Of a stretch of 64,000 nt of DNA, positions 32,455-45,790 are shown piece after piece. The translations under genes were made by a program, and so were the position numbers. This DNA comes from Phaseolus vulgaris (lineage: Eukaryota; Streptophyta; Magnoliopsida; Fabales; Fabaceae), in NCBI RefSeq assembly GCF_000499845.2, contig NC_023756.2, forward strand, positions 34,618,763 through 34,682,762, given 5' to 3'. How positions within the stretch are numbered: position 1 is the first letter of the stretch; each line of letters opens with the position of its first letter. The notes below the pieces were generated by a model that did not search any database, was not told the origin of the DNA, and saw only the letters and a program-made list of their open reading frames with translations.

Positions 32455-33089
32455 TTGCCCAAATCTGCATACAATATCATACAAGCCATAAAAATTGGTG
32501 AATTCCAACCACATGGAACATTGAAGAAGCTCTTGACCTACAAAGTCCCACCAAAGGCTTTGTGCCTCTCTTTGAAGCTATTTTGGAATAGACTCCTAAC
32601 TAAGGATAATTTAAAAAAGCCCAATATATTACTCCCTCCTAACTAGCTATTGTGCCCTTTTTGAAACTCCAGTGATGAATCAACTAAACATATTTTCTTC
32701 ACTTGCAACAAATCCTATGAAGTGTGGAATATCAATTAAAGATGGGTGGAGTTGAATAAGGTTCTACATTGTTATGTCATACAACCTTTTATACATCATA
32801 ATGGTGGGATTGGTAAAGTTAAGAATTTGGATTGAAAAAGATTGTGCTTGCTATTATTTGGAGCATTTATAGAATGAGACGAATATTTGTGTTTAAAGAT
32901 AAAATTTTAATGGTTATTCAAGACATTAAATATCTATGTAGGCGTGAAGTATTACGTGAAATAAGAAAGATTGTCCTTCATTTTCACTTTGGGATAACAA
33001 TCATGAAACATGCCTTCAAAGGATATACAGTGTTGGGGTTTGATTTATATGTTTGTGTTGTTCTTGAGGTATTGTGCAACAACATATGA
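32455..33089 (+). pseudogene. LINE-derived RT zinc-binding (zf-RVT) relic, copy 1
   Basis: Resembles the C-terminal zinc-binding domain of plant LINE reverse transcriptases: LTYKVPPKALCLSLKLFWNRLLTKDNL, then in frame across stops SSDESTKHIFFTCNKSYEVWN. After a frameshift comes FKDKILMVIQDIKYL (open 32,832-33,089). The second Cys of the CxxC pair is a stop (reading CPF-stop). Only this tail is recognisable; there is no endonuclease or RT core nearby. Copies at 57,957 and 60,340 carry it too, so it is older than the array. Confidence 0.7.
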
Positions 33090-33544
33090 TATTTAACACT
33101 TGAGATAGAAACTAAGGGCATATTCTTATCTCTATAAAGCTTGTGTTATAAGTTGTTGCAAACTATTAAGTTTGATAGGTTCCTTTCTTTTTTCTCAAGT
33201 GAAAGGGTTGGTATTCATTGTACCAAGTCTATAACATGGAGTTTGATTGCTGAATAAACAAAAAACAAAAATAGTATGGTATGATAGGAAGTGAATATGA
33301 ATGTTTTTGATAGGTCCACAATCAAGCAGTCAAGGGTCTAGTAACACATTTACGTCTTTTGGAGATCTCATATCTTCTAGATATATGACCAAATAATACA
33401 CACACATACACATATATACGAGTGTAAACCTCACTTTATAAACACTTTTGTAAAGTTAAGTTAGACTTAAATTTCAATTTCTTAATATGATATTAAATCA
33501 TATTAGTGTCTATCCTAATGAGATTTATTAGACCAATTGTGTCA
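33090..33544. other. End of array copy 1
   Basis: AT-rich, matching 58,570-59,042 and 60,586-61,041. No gene. Confidence 0.6.
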
Positions 33545-34315
33545 CTTGCTATCAGGTTCCATATACTCCATGTTCTCTGTAGGAGGGAGCATGTTAAAAA
33601 TCTCACATCTTCTAGAAATATGGTCAAATAACAATATGTAGATGGATACAAAATTTACCTTACCAAATTAGGTTTATAAAATTGAGTTAGACTTAAATTC
33701 ACCTTCTTAATATGTTTTGTTAATCTTCATTACAATGGTTGGTAATACTTTAATGATCAAATTTTTATACTGTTTTACTCCACAATAATAAAATGGAAAA
33801 TAATGAAGTGGACAATATCTTGACAAGAAAATTTAGATGCATTTTGTATATCATGCATGATAACTAGTTAATTGAAATTTGATAGAGCAATGTTTTGTAT
33901 AAAAACAAATTGATTGAAGAGTGTTGTCTAAAAGAAGCTAGGGTAAGTACCAAGTGAAGTTTTGTGTAAAAAGGATGATAATCAATAAAAAAAAGCACAC
34001 TATTAGTTAATTTGATTCGAATTCATAATTTTATGAATTGAAAATCTAATACCAAAATCAATTAATATTGATTTTATTGAGTTAAGTGATTAAATTAAAA
34101 AAGTGAAACTAACTTAATTGGTTCTATTCAGGTTTTTTAATTGATTAGATTGATATAAGCATAAAACATCATCAGTTCATTAAAGATAAAAGAAATCAAT
34201 CAAATAACCAAGATAAAACTTAAAATTTCCAGCAACAAGAGAAAAGGTGTACCAAAAAATATGTGCGAACAATAACAATAACAAAAGTACAAAAATTGGA
34301 TCATTAGAGATCACA

Positions 34316-34745
34316 TGTTGGTTGCTATTACCTTCTAATTCAGCCACCAATTTAGCCACCGAAATTTGGGTAGCTAATTTGGATTTTGAATTTCTATGAC
34401 CAAATTTTCTGCGACCGATTTAGTCACCGAAATTTCGGTTGCTAATTTGGTTTTCGAATTTTGGTGACTAAATTTATCTGCGACAAATTTAGCAACCGAA
34501 TTTGCGGTTGCAAATTTAGTTTCTAAATTTTGGTGACCAAATTCTCTGTGACCGATTTAGCCACCGATATTTCGGTTGCAAAGTAGCGACCACTTTATAA
34601 TTCGGTCGCTAACGGCTTTGCGACCAGGGTTTTCGCTTCCATCTTTATTTGGTGACTGTTTCGGTCGCAGATATGATTAGCGACCGATTATAGTGATTTT
34701 AGCGACCGAATTCGGTGGTCGCTAAAAGTGATTTTTTTTGTAGTG
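34316..34745. mobile_element. 68-bp-repeat insertion with a CACTA-like end
   Basis: 430 bp absent from all other array copies. The right end, read outward on the minus strand, starts cactacaaaaaaaatcac, like plant CACTA-type MITE termini, and it is flanked by aca on both sides (3-bp TSD). The interior has units starting at 34,357, 34,425, 34,493 and 34,562 (period 68-69), with blocks such as caccgaaatttcggttgc. The left end lacks a matching CACTA terminus, so it is truncated or diverged. No ORF. Confidence 0.6.
34357..34600. repeat. 68-bp tandem repeat
   Basis: Three full diverged units and part of a fourth of a gcgaccgatttag...caccgaaattt pattern. Confidence 0.85.
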
Positions 34746-34785
34746 ACAATCATATTAAAATTCTCCTCAATCTTCTCAATGAACA

Positions 34786-36741
34786 CTTTGAATGCTTCTT
34801 ACCAAGTGAAATATCAAATCTCAATCAAATCAAGGAAGTACCAAGTAATTTTAAAAAATAAATTCTATTGTAAAATTATTTGATACTTCAATGACTCATT
34901 AAGATAGATCTTCACATATAAAAAAAAGGACAAATCTCAATTCTACCACGCACTTTGAGTGCCTTATTTCATTTTGTTCATGAGTTTTGCATAATATATA
35001 TAGGCCTTCAATGTAACAAAGAACAATTAAACATTTAATATTTATTTTTAATATTAATAAATATATAAATACTTTCATGTGTAAATTTATCATTCATTAA
35101 AACCATATAAATACATGTTTTTAATAAATATTTTCATCAAAGAGTACATACACACAAACTTCTAATAAATACATGTAAAAATTATAAATACATAATTAAA
35201 TACTTTCATATTATAAACACATATTAAATATAAATATTTAATAAATGTATTTTTTTATTAGTATTTACATAAACATTAATAATATCATTTACTATACTTA
35301 TTAAATATAATAAATAATTAATATACTATGCACTGAATTTGAATTTATTAATGTATATTTTATAAAAAAAAACGGATACAATCATGTTTTTAATAAATAT
35401 ATGCACTAAATAGCTTCATATTATAAATACATACATTATTCTAATAAATATATAAATTGAATCTGTAAAAAAACATAAATAAACACATTAAATACTTTTT
35501 TAGTATAAATATTTTTTAAGAATTATAAGTTTAATGTAATATAAAAGTATTTAGTTTATGCATTTATTTATTATAGTATTTATCTAAATATTAAATAATA
35601 CTTTCTCTTTTTTTTAAATAATAGTATTTTTTCCATTTTATAACATATTCTCAATTATATTCTTAATTTAATTAATATAGAAAAAAATTTCAAAGATAAA
35701 ATGCAATGACATATAAATATACATTAAAATAAAAAGTTAAAGAAATACAACAAGTAAACTCACTTAAAAAGCATTAAAACAAAAAAGAAACTTGGTTTGA
35801 ATAAATAAACCTAAAAAAAATAATAAAATAATAGATAATATCATTTTATAATATATAATTATGATTACTTAAAAATTGAGGAACTGTTAGTTAAATAAGT
35901 TTTGTAATGCTTAATTGTTGGATAGTAATTGAAATTGGTAAACCATATAAGATTTACATCTCAATTTTCTTGATTTGTCTCATACAAATGAAGGTCAACC
36001 CACACATGAGCGGATAAAAGAAATCACACATATAGGAAAAAAAGTTAAAAACTTTCTACTCACAATGTTATAGCAATTTTTTCATTACAAAATTTGAATT
36101 TCTCATGCTAAACAAGTACATTAAGTAAATAAAGTTAAATAGTTAAAAAACTTAAAATATTGAGTATTTATTATTTATTGTAAGCAAATAATAAAATATA
36201 TTGTGCAAAAAAAAAGTTAAAGGAACATCAAATAAAATCCAACTTTTTTCAGTATATGTGTAAATAAATATAAATAATTTAATTATATATTAAATTTACC
36301 TTTGAATAAATCATTAATCAATTATATTTAACATACAAACAATTTTATAAAACAATAAAGATTTTAAAGAAAAATTAAATAAACTACATAACATAGGTGT
36401 ATCTAAAACAAGTCTATGTAAGACAAGTATATGTAAGATAGGTCTATGTGAGACAGGTCTATCTAAGACAGGTCTATCTGAGACAGATCTACCTATATAT
36501 ATGTGTCTATAGCTCAACAAAACATAATAATACACTCAAAGTGGTTTGAAATTGTAGTCTTTTCCATAGATTTTTCTTCTAGGTTTAACAATTCTATTGT
36601 TTCTTAGATTTTGTCTGAAGATCTATCTTATTCAGTCAATGAAGTATCAAGTAATTATGAAATCATTTTCCTAAAATTATTTGGTACTTCCTTGATTTGA
36701 TTGAGATTGAGATTTCATGAGTGAATAAAAAGCATTCAAAG
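34786..36741. repeat. Long inverted-arm module A, copy 2
   Basis: Left arm 34,786-34,913 and right arm 36,617-36,741, inverted. The clearest example in the window (caatcaaatcaaggaagtacc is near-perfect in both arms). The interior is AT-rich with the minisatellite at 36,394-36,493 and almost no TA run. Confidence 0.65.
36394..36493. repeat. 15-bp minisatellite
   Basis: About 6-7 units of aggtctatctaagac type. Confidence 0.8.
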
Positions 36742-37808
36742 ACTTTATCCTGATAAGAGGTGAACATTTCAATCCTTTAATTTTAGATTTTTTTAGCAAA
36801 AAAAATGCACTGGATTAATTTGCAGTACATATTTTTCCTTTTTTGCTATAATTTTCACTTTTATTATTCTACTTCTCAACATTTTTTTATTAACGAAGAA
36901 CTATTTATAATAATGGTTTAGATTCGTATTATCGATCTAAGAATCCGAGCGGAACCAATTATTTTTTTTAAAAAGTTAAAATTAAAATTTTATTGCATCA
37001 GCTATTTTAAACAACTTCAATGTCATTTGTTTGGGAATTGGGTATGTATTATTAATTATAATGTATAATTTTTTATAATACAACTATGAATTTATGTTGT
37101 AATTCTTGTTATTATTTGGTTTATGCAAGTTAATTAAAAATTGTGTTATCTACTCATTTTTACTTAAATCTGATTGTAATGGATCTGAATGTTCCAAATT
37201 TAATTATTTTTAATGGTAAAAATAAAGAAAAACAATGCAAAACTTTTTCATATGTTGGGAGAAAGGGATCATGTTATTTCTTCTTCAAATATCTTGACAT
37301 GGAAATCAACATCTTCTTCCTTTGTCAGTGTCATCCTTTTCAAAGAGGATAATATAATTATTTGGAAACTTAGTCCTATACGTCTCCTCTACCAAACCAT
37401 TTACACAAAATTGTTGACTTAATTTAAAAAAATAGATTATTTTTAAAAATTATATATATTTATATATATATATATACCAAAATACGATTTTACGTCAGAT
37501 TAAACTTTTTTAATTGAAGTCATGAAAATTTTATTTTATTTTATTTTAAAGTTGTAGTGAAATATATAAACATTAATTTTTTATTTGATGAAAATTTTGT
37601 TTTCATGTACAATTTCCTTTTCTTTTAGTTTTACTAATAATACTCTTTTATTCATGATAAGATTAGTAGAGATTTATTGATTGAATTGCGTTGTAAGGAA
37701 AATATGGAAAAAAGTTAATAATTAATTATCTAATTTGTGCATGTTTTTTACTACCTAGTTTAGAGATCACCATCATATTAAAATTTTTGTGAGTCTTCTC
37801 AATGAACA
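36742..37808. other. AT-rich spacer between modules A and B, copy 2
   Basis: No conserved ORF; counterpart of 4,172-5,262. Confidence 0.55.
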
Positions 37809-39520
37809 CTTTGAATACTTCCTTCTAAGTGAAATATCAAATCTCAATCAAATTAAGGAAGTACCAAATAATTTTAAAAAATAAATTTTATTATAAAATT
37901 ATTTGATACTTCATTAACTGGTTAAGATAGATCTTCACATATAAAAAAAATAGAACAAACTCTCAATTCTACCGCTCTCAATTCTACCATCCATTTTGAG
38001 TGTCTTATTTCATTTTGTTGATAAGAACTTTGCACTAATATATATAGGCCTTCACTCTAGCAAGATGAATTAAGCATTTAATATTTATTTTTAACATTAA
38101 ATAAATACATAAATACTTTCATGTATAAATTAAATTTATTATTATTTAAAACCAGATAAATACAAGTTTTTAATAAATATTTTCATCAAATAGTAAGTAC
38201 ACACGAACTTCTAAATAAATGCGTGTATTAATATGTAAAAATTATAAATACATAATTAAAATATTTTCATATTATAAACACATATTAAATATAAATATTT
38301 AATGAATGTATTTGTTTTATTAGTATTTACATAAACATTAAATAATATCATTTATTATATTTATTAAATATAATATATAATTAATATATTATGCACTTAA
38401 CTTATTAACGTAGACTATATAAAAAAAACGGATACATTCATGTTTTAATAAATATATGCTCTAAATAACTTCATATTATAAATACATACATCATTCTAAT
38501 ACTTTAAATTTAATCTGTAAAAACATTAATAAAAACATTAAATACTTTCTTATTATAAATATTTTTTAAGAATTATAAGTTTAGTTTTATATAAAAGTAC
38601 TTACTTCATGCATTTATTTACTGTAGCATTTATATAAATATTAAATAATACTTTCTCTGTTTTTTTAATGTCATTTTTTTTATTTGTCTCGTATAAATGT
38701 ACATATGAAAAAAAAAGTTAAAAAAATTCTTTTGACAATGTTATAGTAAATTTTTCATTGCAAACTGAATTCCTCTCGCTAAACAAGGATTTACCATAAG
38801 CAAAATAAAGTCAAATAGTTAAAAAACTTAAAAGATCAAGTATTTATTATTTATTGCATGTAAATAATAAAATATACTGTGTAAGGAAAAAAATTAAAGT
38901 AGAAGAGTAAATAAAATCTAACTTTTTCAGTTATATGTAAATAAATATAAATAATTTGTTATTAATAACATATATATTAAATTTACTTACAAATAAATCA
39001 ATAATCAATTATATTTAACGTATAAACAATTGTACAAAACAATAAAACTTTAAAGAATATGATATGTTAGATAGGTCTATTTAATACAGGTATATCTAAG
39101 ACAGGTCTAGGTAAGACATGTCTATGTAAGACAAGTTTATCTAAGGAATGTTTGTGTAGGATGGGTCTACACTTAGGTGGATTGAAATGTCCAACCCACT
39201 TTTATTTTATTTTTCTTTACTAAGGAAATCTCATGACTCAATCCACCACCTTAACTAGACCTACGACCTATATATATTTATTTGTAGCTTAACAAAACAT
39301 AATTAGACACTCAAAGTGAGGTTAGAAATTGTAGTTTTTTCCATAGATTTGTCGGTTAGGTTTAACAATTCTATTGTTTCCTAGATTTTGTGTGAAGATC
39401 TATTTTATTCAGTCAAAGAATTATCAAATAATAAAGAAATCTTTTCCCTAAAATTATTTGGTACTTCCTTGATTTGATTGAGATTGAGGTTTCATGAGTG
39501 AATAAAAAGTATTCAAAAAG
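37809..39520. repeat. Long inverted-arm module B, copy 2
   Basis: Left arm about 37,809-37,938 and right arm about 39,393-39,520, with the full left arm that copy 1 lost in part. The minisatellite is at 39,071-39,170. Confidence 0.6.
39071..39170. repeat. 15-bp minisatellite
   Basis: Diverged units of ataggtctatttaatac type, matching 6,371-6,470. Confidence 0.75.
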
Positions 39521-40736
39521 TTTATCCAAGTAAATTTGATATCATGTGAATATTTCAATCCTTTATTTTTAGGTTTTTTGTTTTAAAGAATTGCACATAA
39601 TAGATTTCTCGAACATTTTTTTTCCTCTTCTACTATAATTTTCAGTTTTATTTTTATTCTACTTCTCAACTTTTTTTTATTTACGATGAAGTAATCATAT
39701 TAATGGTTTAGACTCGTATTATCGAGCTAAGAATCCGAACGGAATTAATTAAATTTATTTAAATTTAAAGTTTTAATTTTATTACATCTATGTTAAACAA
39801 ATTCAATGTTATTTATTTGGAATTGGACATCTATTATTAATTATAATGTATAAAGTTTTATAGTAAATTTATGAATTTATGTTGTAATTCTTGTTATTAT
39901 TTGGTTTATGTAAGTTTATTAAAAATTATGTTATCTACTCATTTTAATAACAATATTAATATTATGCTTTACTTTTTTTAATAATTTTTTACTCAAATCT
40001 GATTTGAATGGATCTTAAAATTTCACATTTAATTATTTTTTATTGTAAAAAATAAAGAAAAAGAATGCAAAAAAAAAAAATCATGCTTGAGAGTAACTGG
40101 GTTGAATTATGTTAGGCATTATCTTATTTCTTCTTCAAATATATTTGAAAAATTTATCACAATTAATTGGCGTTGTTTTTGTGTGATTCCCGTGCCTATT
40201 TTGAGATAACATCTTGAATTTTCAGTGGTTTAAATTTCACTTTCCAGTTTGCATTATCCAATTCTAGTTAAATCTTTTAAGTCACACACATTTTATTCAA
40301 AAAATTTCAGTAGCACTGTTTTTTGTTTTTCTTCATCTATTCTAGTACTATTCTTTAGGATTCCTTTGTGTGTTAGATTTTCTTTGAGTGCCTTATTTTC
40401 TTGCTTGTCTTTTTCATTTCATATTCTTCTCCAAGTTTTTTCATATCTTTTATTCTGTTTTGGTTTAGCTATTTCTTGTTTATACCTTTTCTTGCTTGTC
40501 TTTTCTTGCTTCCTTAAGTTTTGTGGAGATTTGTTCTTTGAGTAAGTGTAGTTTGCTTTGGCATATTTCACTTGAAGCTCATCCAATCCACAAGGAGACT
40601 TGGTTAAGGACAAAATATATTTTCTTGGAGTGATTTGAGTGAATTTTTTGGCCTATTACAACAAGCTTTCTTTTGCTTTATTTGCTAACAAGTTTTCTTT
40701 AATTGTTTTCTCTTTGTGTTGTGTTTGTTTGTTGTG
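39521..40736. other. AT-rich spacer and gag leader
   Basis: AT-rich to about 40,190, then T-rich leader up to the gag ATG. Open frames here (for example 40,249-40,545) are leader artefacts. Confidence 0.55.
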
Positions 40737-41860
40737 ATGGCTAATATTTCAAGTGGTGCATCTTCCAAAACCAAATCCTATCACAAAGCTCACCTTTTGG
40801 AAGAACTTGTGGAGGTCAAGAAGCAAATTGTCCATAAAGATTAGAAAATAAGCCAACTTGCCAAAAGATTGCAAAGACTAGAAGAAGTTCATGCAAGGAA
40901 AAATCAACAAGATAAGGACAAAAGGAGTTTGCACAATTTTTCCAAAAAGCACCATCATCACCAACCACAACAACAACATTCATTTAATTTTGTAAAGTTA
41001 CCTAGTTTTCATGGGTCTAATGATCCTTCTTTGTATTTAGATTGGGAAGCTAAGGTTGAACATATTTTTCATGTGTATAAGGTCACCGAAGACCAAAAGG
41101 TTAGGTTAGCTTCCTAAGTTTTCTTAGACTATGCCAAACAATGGTGGCACCATCTTGTATTGGACATTGGGCTAAACAAGAGGCCGCCCATGGTCTCTTG
41201 GTATGATTTAAAGGCATGCATGCGCGCGAGGATTGTTCCTCTTCCTCCTAGGAAGGAACACTTGTTGAAGTTCCAAAGGCTTCATCAAGAACATAGGATG
41301 GTAGTTGAATACTTTCATGAATTAGAAACAACTTTGACTAAAATGAATATGCATGATAATGAAGAGTCAAAGATAAAAAGGTTTGTAAGTGGTATGCGAA
41401 AAGAAATTAAAGATCTTGTAGATTTACATGAGTACTCTTATTTCAAGAAAGTGGTTCACCTAGCCATCAAGGTAGAATCACACATTTTGGAAAAAATAAC
41501 TTTCAAAAATACTCATGATGATGGTTTCTACAAATCTTCTTGGAAGGATACAATTTCAAAAGACACCATTTCTCACTCTTCTAGGAAAGATGCAACCAAA
41601 ATTTCTACACAAATTTCTCCTTTTTTTTTTTAAAAGAACCCACTTCTAACCAAAAAGTTTCTAAAAACACCCTTTCACCCTCTACCCCTAAGTCACCCAC
41701 CAAAACATCAAGACCCAAATGTTTTAAATGTCTAAGTTTTGAGCACATAGCTGCCAATTGTCCAAATAAAAGAACCCTAATGATACAAGAGGTTAATCAA
41801 GACCAAATAAAAACACAAATCAAAAATGAAAATGAAAGGGAAAGAGAAGAACAAGATCAC
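40737..41860 (+). pseudogene. Ty3/gypsy gag relic, copy 2 (fuller)
   Basis: Keeps the natural ATG (MANISSGASSKTKSYHKAH) after a leader. N-terminal coiled coil (LLEELVEVKKQIV; LAKRLQRLEEVHARK), His/Gln-rich linker, then FNFVKLPSFHGSNDPSLYLD and the gag core shared with copy 1. Stops: TAG at 40,842-40,844 and TAA near 41,115 (copy 1 still codes there). The frame then shifts at the T-run near 41,630 before the knuckle CFKCLSFEHIAANC (about 41,717-41,760). A 21-bp loss (KNFTKIA region) relative to copy 1 is also visible near 41,550. Confidence 0.85.
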
Positions 41861-42201
41861 ATGAGTATCATCACTTCACCTCCAAGGTGTTTTTCTTCCT
41901 TGTCTTTTCCATTACCTAACCATTCTAAATACTTGACATATTTGCTTAAGAAGTTTAGGGATGATATTCCAAAACCTCCTAAAGGTTTTCACCTTCTAAG
42001 AGGATTTTCCAACACTCATTTCAACCCCAAATATTCTTTCCCAACATGTCATGTAGCTAGAATTCAAACATATCATCTCCCTAAGCTTAACGAAAATAAG
42101 ATTGCTTCACCCCTACCGTATATAACTCATGTGAACAAACTCACTCTATTATTTGTAGGGCTACTAAATTCGTGGACGAATTCTTTCGTACCTGGGGAGC
42201 A
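41861..42201 (+). pseudogene. Degenerate tail between gag and LTR
   Basis: About 340 bp with an open frame but no clear pol domain; the counterpart of 8,539-8,876. The fragment KKFRDDIPKPPKGFHLLRGF is only loosely like the lead-in to gypsy RT. Confidence 0.35.
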
Positions 42202-43181
42202 TGATACAAACCCGAAGATGACTAAAGCCACTACAAGAAAAACCCAAAAAGGGCAGTCATCTCCAAATATAAAGTTGGGGCTCACCAAACATCAAGACAA
42301 TATAAGCAGAAGAAGAAGCCATGAGCCAGAGCAAATCAAATTCTTCCTGCTAGTCTTCTTAAGTGAGTAAGAAATGTTGTAAATAAGTTGGGCTCATTTG
42401 TAGGGGTCCAAATAGTAGAAATAAGCTAGAATAAAGTGCCTTTAGCATAGTAGGGGGTGTGGGTAGCATTCCAGCTTGTTCATAGCCCATTTGAAGGCAT
42501 TTTGACCTAGTTTCTAGAAGGATAAGCCTAGAATACGGGATTGACTTAGTCAAACCCTATGATTGCCCACTTCTTTTCCCTTTTCCCATTCTACCCTCCT
42601 TTCTTCTTTTCCAAGGCTCCTAAATCTATAAATAGGAAGGCCTACCTCATGTATTCACAAGTTGAATGAAGAGTAAAGTTACTATACACAAATTGTGTTA
42701 GAGTTTTGTGAGCATTGTCTCTCTAAACCATGAGTCTTTATCTTGTGAGTGTTGTGAGCTCTCAAGTGGCGGAATCTACACTTATCTTGGATCAAATTCA
42801 CCATCCAAATGGCGTGATCATTCACAAATCCACCACTCCTATGTTTCCTTTCACTCATCTCTTTTCCATTCCATTTCCATTCCTATTTTCAATTCCAAAA
42901 TATGCCTTCTTCTTGTTCTTGTTCTTGAATTTCAATTCGGTTCATGTCTTGCATATCTTGTGTTTGATTAAATTCTGCACCTATATTTGTCATTCATCTT
43001 CACCATTAATTGTGTTTTTCCTTTGGCCTTATGGAAATGAACCTTCACATCTACTTAACACTTGTTAAGTTAATGTCCAGTGGGAATTTTCCTTAGGCTT
43101 CTCACCTATGTTGATACTAAAATCTAAATCTAAGTAAAGTGTCACTAATCAAATGAACAATCCTAAAATTAACTCATATCA
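42202..43181 (+). mobile_element. LTR of the old gypsy relic, copy 2 (complete)
   Basis: 980 bp with terminal inverted tgata...tatca, TATA box at 42,626-42,635 and a PBS three bases downstream. It lies after gag in the same orientation, yet a PBS follows it as for a 5' LTR. The layout is therefore consistent with a 3' LTR shared with a second, lost element, or with an LTR-internal-LTR tandem that has decayed. Confidence 0.75.
42626..42635 (+). promoter_or_regulatory. TATA box in relic LTR
   Basis: ctataaatag, as in copy 1 at 9,294. Confidence 0.6.
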
Positions 43182-43183
43182 TA

Positions 43184-43195
43184 TGGTATCAGAGC
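43184..43195 (+). promoter_or_regulatory. Primer-binding site (tRNA-iMet type)
   Basis: tggtatcagagc, the standard initiator-tRNA complement, right after the LTR end. Confidence 0.85.
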
Positions 43196-45213
43196 TATGG
43201 TTGTGTGGAAAAGTTTTTACTTTAATTGAGTCTTTCTTGCTGTTTTAATTGGTACAAATTCATTGTATTGAGTCATTTTGTTTTTTGAATCCATATATGT
43301 TTTGTCTGGTCATGTTTCTCCCAAAATGTCATCCATTCAATGTAGTACTTTTATTGATAATTTTGGTTGATTGATTTTTCCTTGAGTGCAGTTTTCTAAT
43401 TCTGTTTTTTGATCCTTTGGTGCATTTTATTTTTAGATTTGAGTTCATGCTTGTGTATTAGATCTATGCAAGTTCATTTACATCAATTATATTGTGTCTT
43501 TGAAGTTTCTTAATTCTGTTTTTTAATTCCAGCATAGGTTTCCTCTGTTTTCCAGTTTTTGTGCTGACTAAAATTTCTTATGAAAATTAATTATGTTGGA
43601 GAAAAATTCTAAAACTCTGGATTTTAGTAGTTTGAAGTGCTATAAAAGAGTGAAAAAAAGAAGTGTATTAAAATTCAAAATACAAAAAAAAATGATAAAT
43701 CAATTGCGTACAGAGTGCAATTCTAGTGCGGAAAATACGGTGATGCGGCAGTGATTGTTCCAAAGAGGTTCCTCCTACGTTGCCAATTCACGCTAAATCC
43801 ACCACAACGTTGATCGTCAATGGTACCAAATCCAAGAAAGTTCCTTCTACGATGAAATTAATAAAATTCAGGAACCATTTAACAATTTATTATTTTTAAT
43901 AAATTACTTATAATCTATTTCTTTTAATAATTGTATTAGTACCCAAATTGATAGTTTATTCTTATTTTTTAGAAACTCTCTTCATTGTTAAAATATATAC
44001 TATAAAGTTTGTATAAAGTATATATCATTCTTAATTAAATTCTATATATGTAATGTGAAATTAAAGAGCTAGACAAAAAATTAAATGTAAATAAAATATA
44101 TAAATATATAATGTAAGACAAATATGGATATTTAAAAAATAAAAAATAAATTTGGATGTCGAATGTATGTTTTACAGAAAAGGTCTAAATTCATTTAGAG
44201 AAAAAGAAAAGAAGGAAACGTCTAAATTGAGAGTCTAAATTGAGAATGGTCGTCTCATCAATTTTTGTTATAATTTTATATGTTTTTGAAGAAAAATATT
44301 TAGAAGTAATTTTTTAATTTATTATAGTATATTATATTATTTGGTAGAGTGATAAATTGGGTTAGGCTTATTTGGCTTACCCATCTTTATTAAAAAAATC
44401 AAATTGTTTCTTTCACTCTTTGTTTTTTCTTTTGGTTTTTTATCTATACTCTTTTCATTGTCTTGTTATTGTGATTATTGTTAATATTTTAACTAAGAAA
44501 GTAAATATTTAGATTATGCAATTTAAAAATTATTTTTTTTATAAAAAAATAATTTAAAAAAATTATATATTCAAAAGTTAAAAAATATCTTATGGATTAT
44601 GCAATTAGAAAACACTTTTCGATTACTAATGCAAAAATTGTTTTTCATCTAAAAATAACTTTTAGATCGTACAATTAAAAAAAAAAATCAAGCAAAAATT
44701 ATACATAAATTATATAATTTGAAAGCTTTATTTTTATAAAAAAAATAACTTTTAGATTACATAATTATAAAATCATTTTTTCATAAACCAAAAGTATAAA
44801 GTAGTAATTTTCATATTTATGGAGAAGTATACAAAAATTATAAAAATACAAAGAGAATTTCCTTAATTTGTATAAAGTGGTCGAGTATAAACATGATAGA
44901 ATTGGAATCCATTTAAAATAATTGTTTATATTTTTTTATCAACCCATCTCGATAAAGTTATCTATTTATCAATATCAGCCAAAATTTAATTTTTTAATAT
45001 TTGTGGGAATTTTTTTTGGGTCAATCAATATTTTTCAATGGATGTTCCTAGTATTAATTCTTTTTCTAATGTTGTGTGGGAAAGTTAGGAGCTAACCTTA
45101 ATTAGGAATTTTTTTCCAATATCAATTAAAAGAAAATCTTGCAATTAACATGGATGGAAAAGTTGACAAAAAATAATCTAACAAAAATATTTTTGAATAA
45201 TTAATGTAAATTA
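43196..45213. other. Leader remnant and AT-rich spacer, copy 2
   Basis: The first 400 bp are T-rich leader. No gag follows. The remainder is AT-rich with no supported ORF. Confidence 0.55.
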
Positions 45214-45790
45214 AGAAAATAGGTTAAAACATAAAAGGAAGAGGTTGAATTGTATTTTAATTTATTTTTGCATATATGTACTAATATCATCTGGTGCTGA
45301 TGTACATACAAACAATAGTTTTTAAATTAATAGACCATTTGTCAAATACCCTCAAAAAAATTTGGTTTTGAAAATTGTCATTCATAAGTTAGCACTCATA
45401 AAATAGCATGAAATTTTAAAAGGATGAGGTAAAGAAGAATATACTTTCAAGTTTTTATATTGGTTCGTCTAATAGTGCAAACTATGTCCAACTCTAAACC
45501 AACTTATTGAGTGTCACTATGAAGAGTGACAATGCAAGTTACAACACAAATATTCTTTCAGATCGTTGTCACTTTTGGCTAACACACCAAGTATTGTTTC
45601 GAAACAAAATCACTTCTAGTTATAAACTTGAGTACTCTTTTGTATCATAATCACTTCTGACTAACCCACCAAGTATTCTTTAACAAACAACTACTCATGA
45701 GTAAGACAAAGAATTGTCTAGAGAGTGATCTAAAAGATCACGAAGGTTTGTTCACCAAAGAGGGTACGATATATACAATTAAAAGCATGG
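45214..45790 (-). repeat. Old LTR relic of SIRE-like type, copy 2
   Basis: Counterpart of 11,630-12,210 (aggaagaggttgaattg, tttatattggttcgtct). Ends not definable. Confidence 0.4.

Larger units (their letters stand above)
1..33544 (+). repeat. Macro tandem unit, copy 1
   Basis: First copy of a large direct repeat. The opening bases (cttgctat.aggttccatat) recur at 33,545, 59,043 and 61,042, and the following several kb match in order. Without the solo LTR and the nested copia/gypsy insertion this copy is about 13.7 kb. Relative to copy 2 it also has two internal deletions (near 7,681 and 9,826). The window starts at an arbitrary phase, so the true unit boundary is unknown. Confidence 0.85.
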
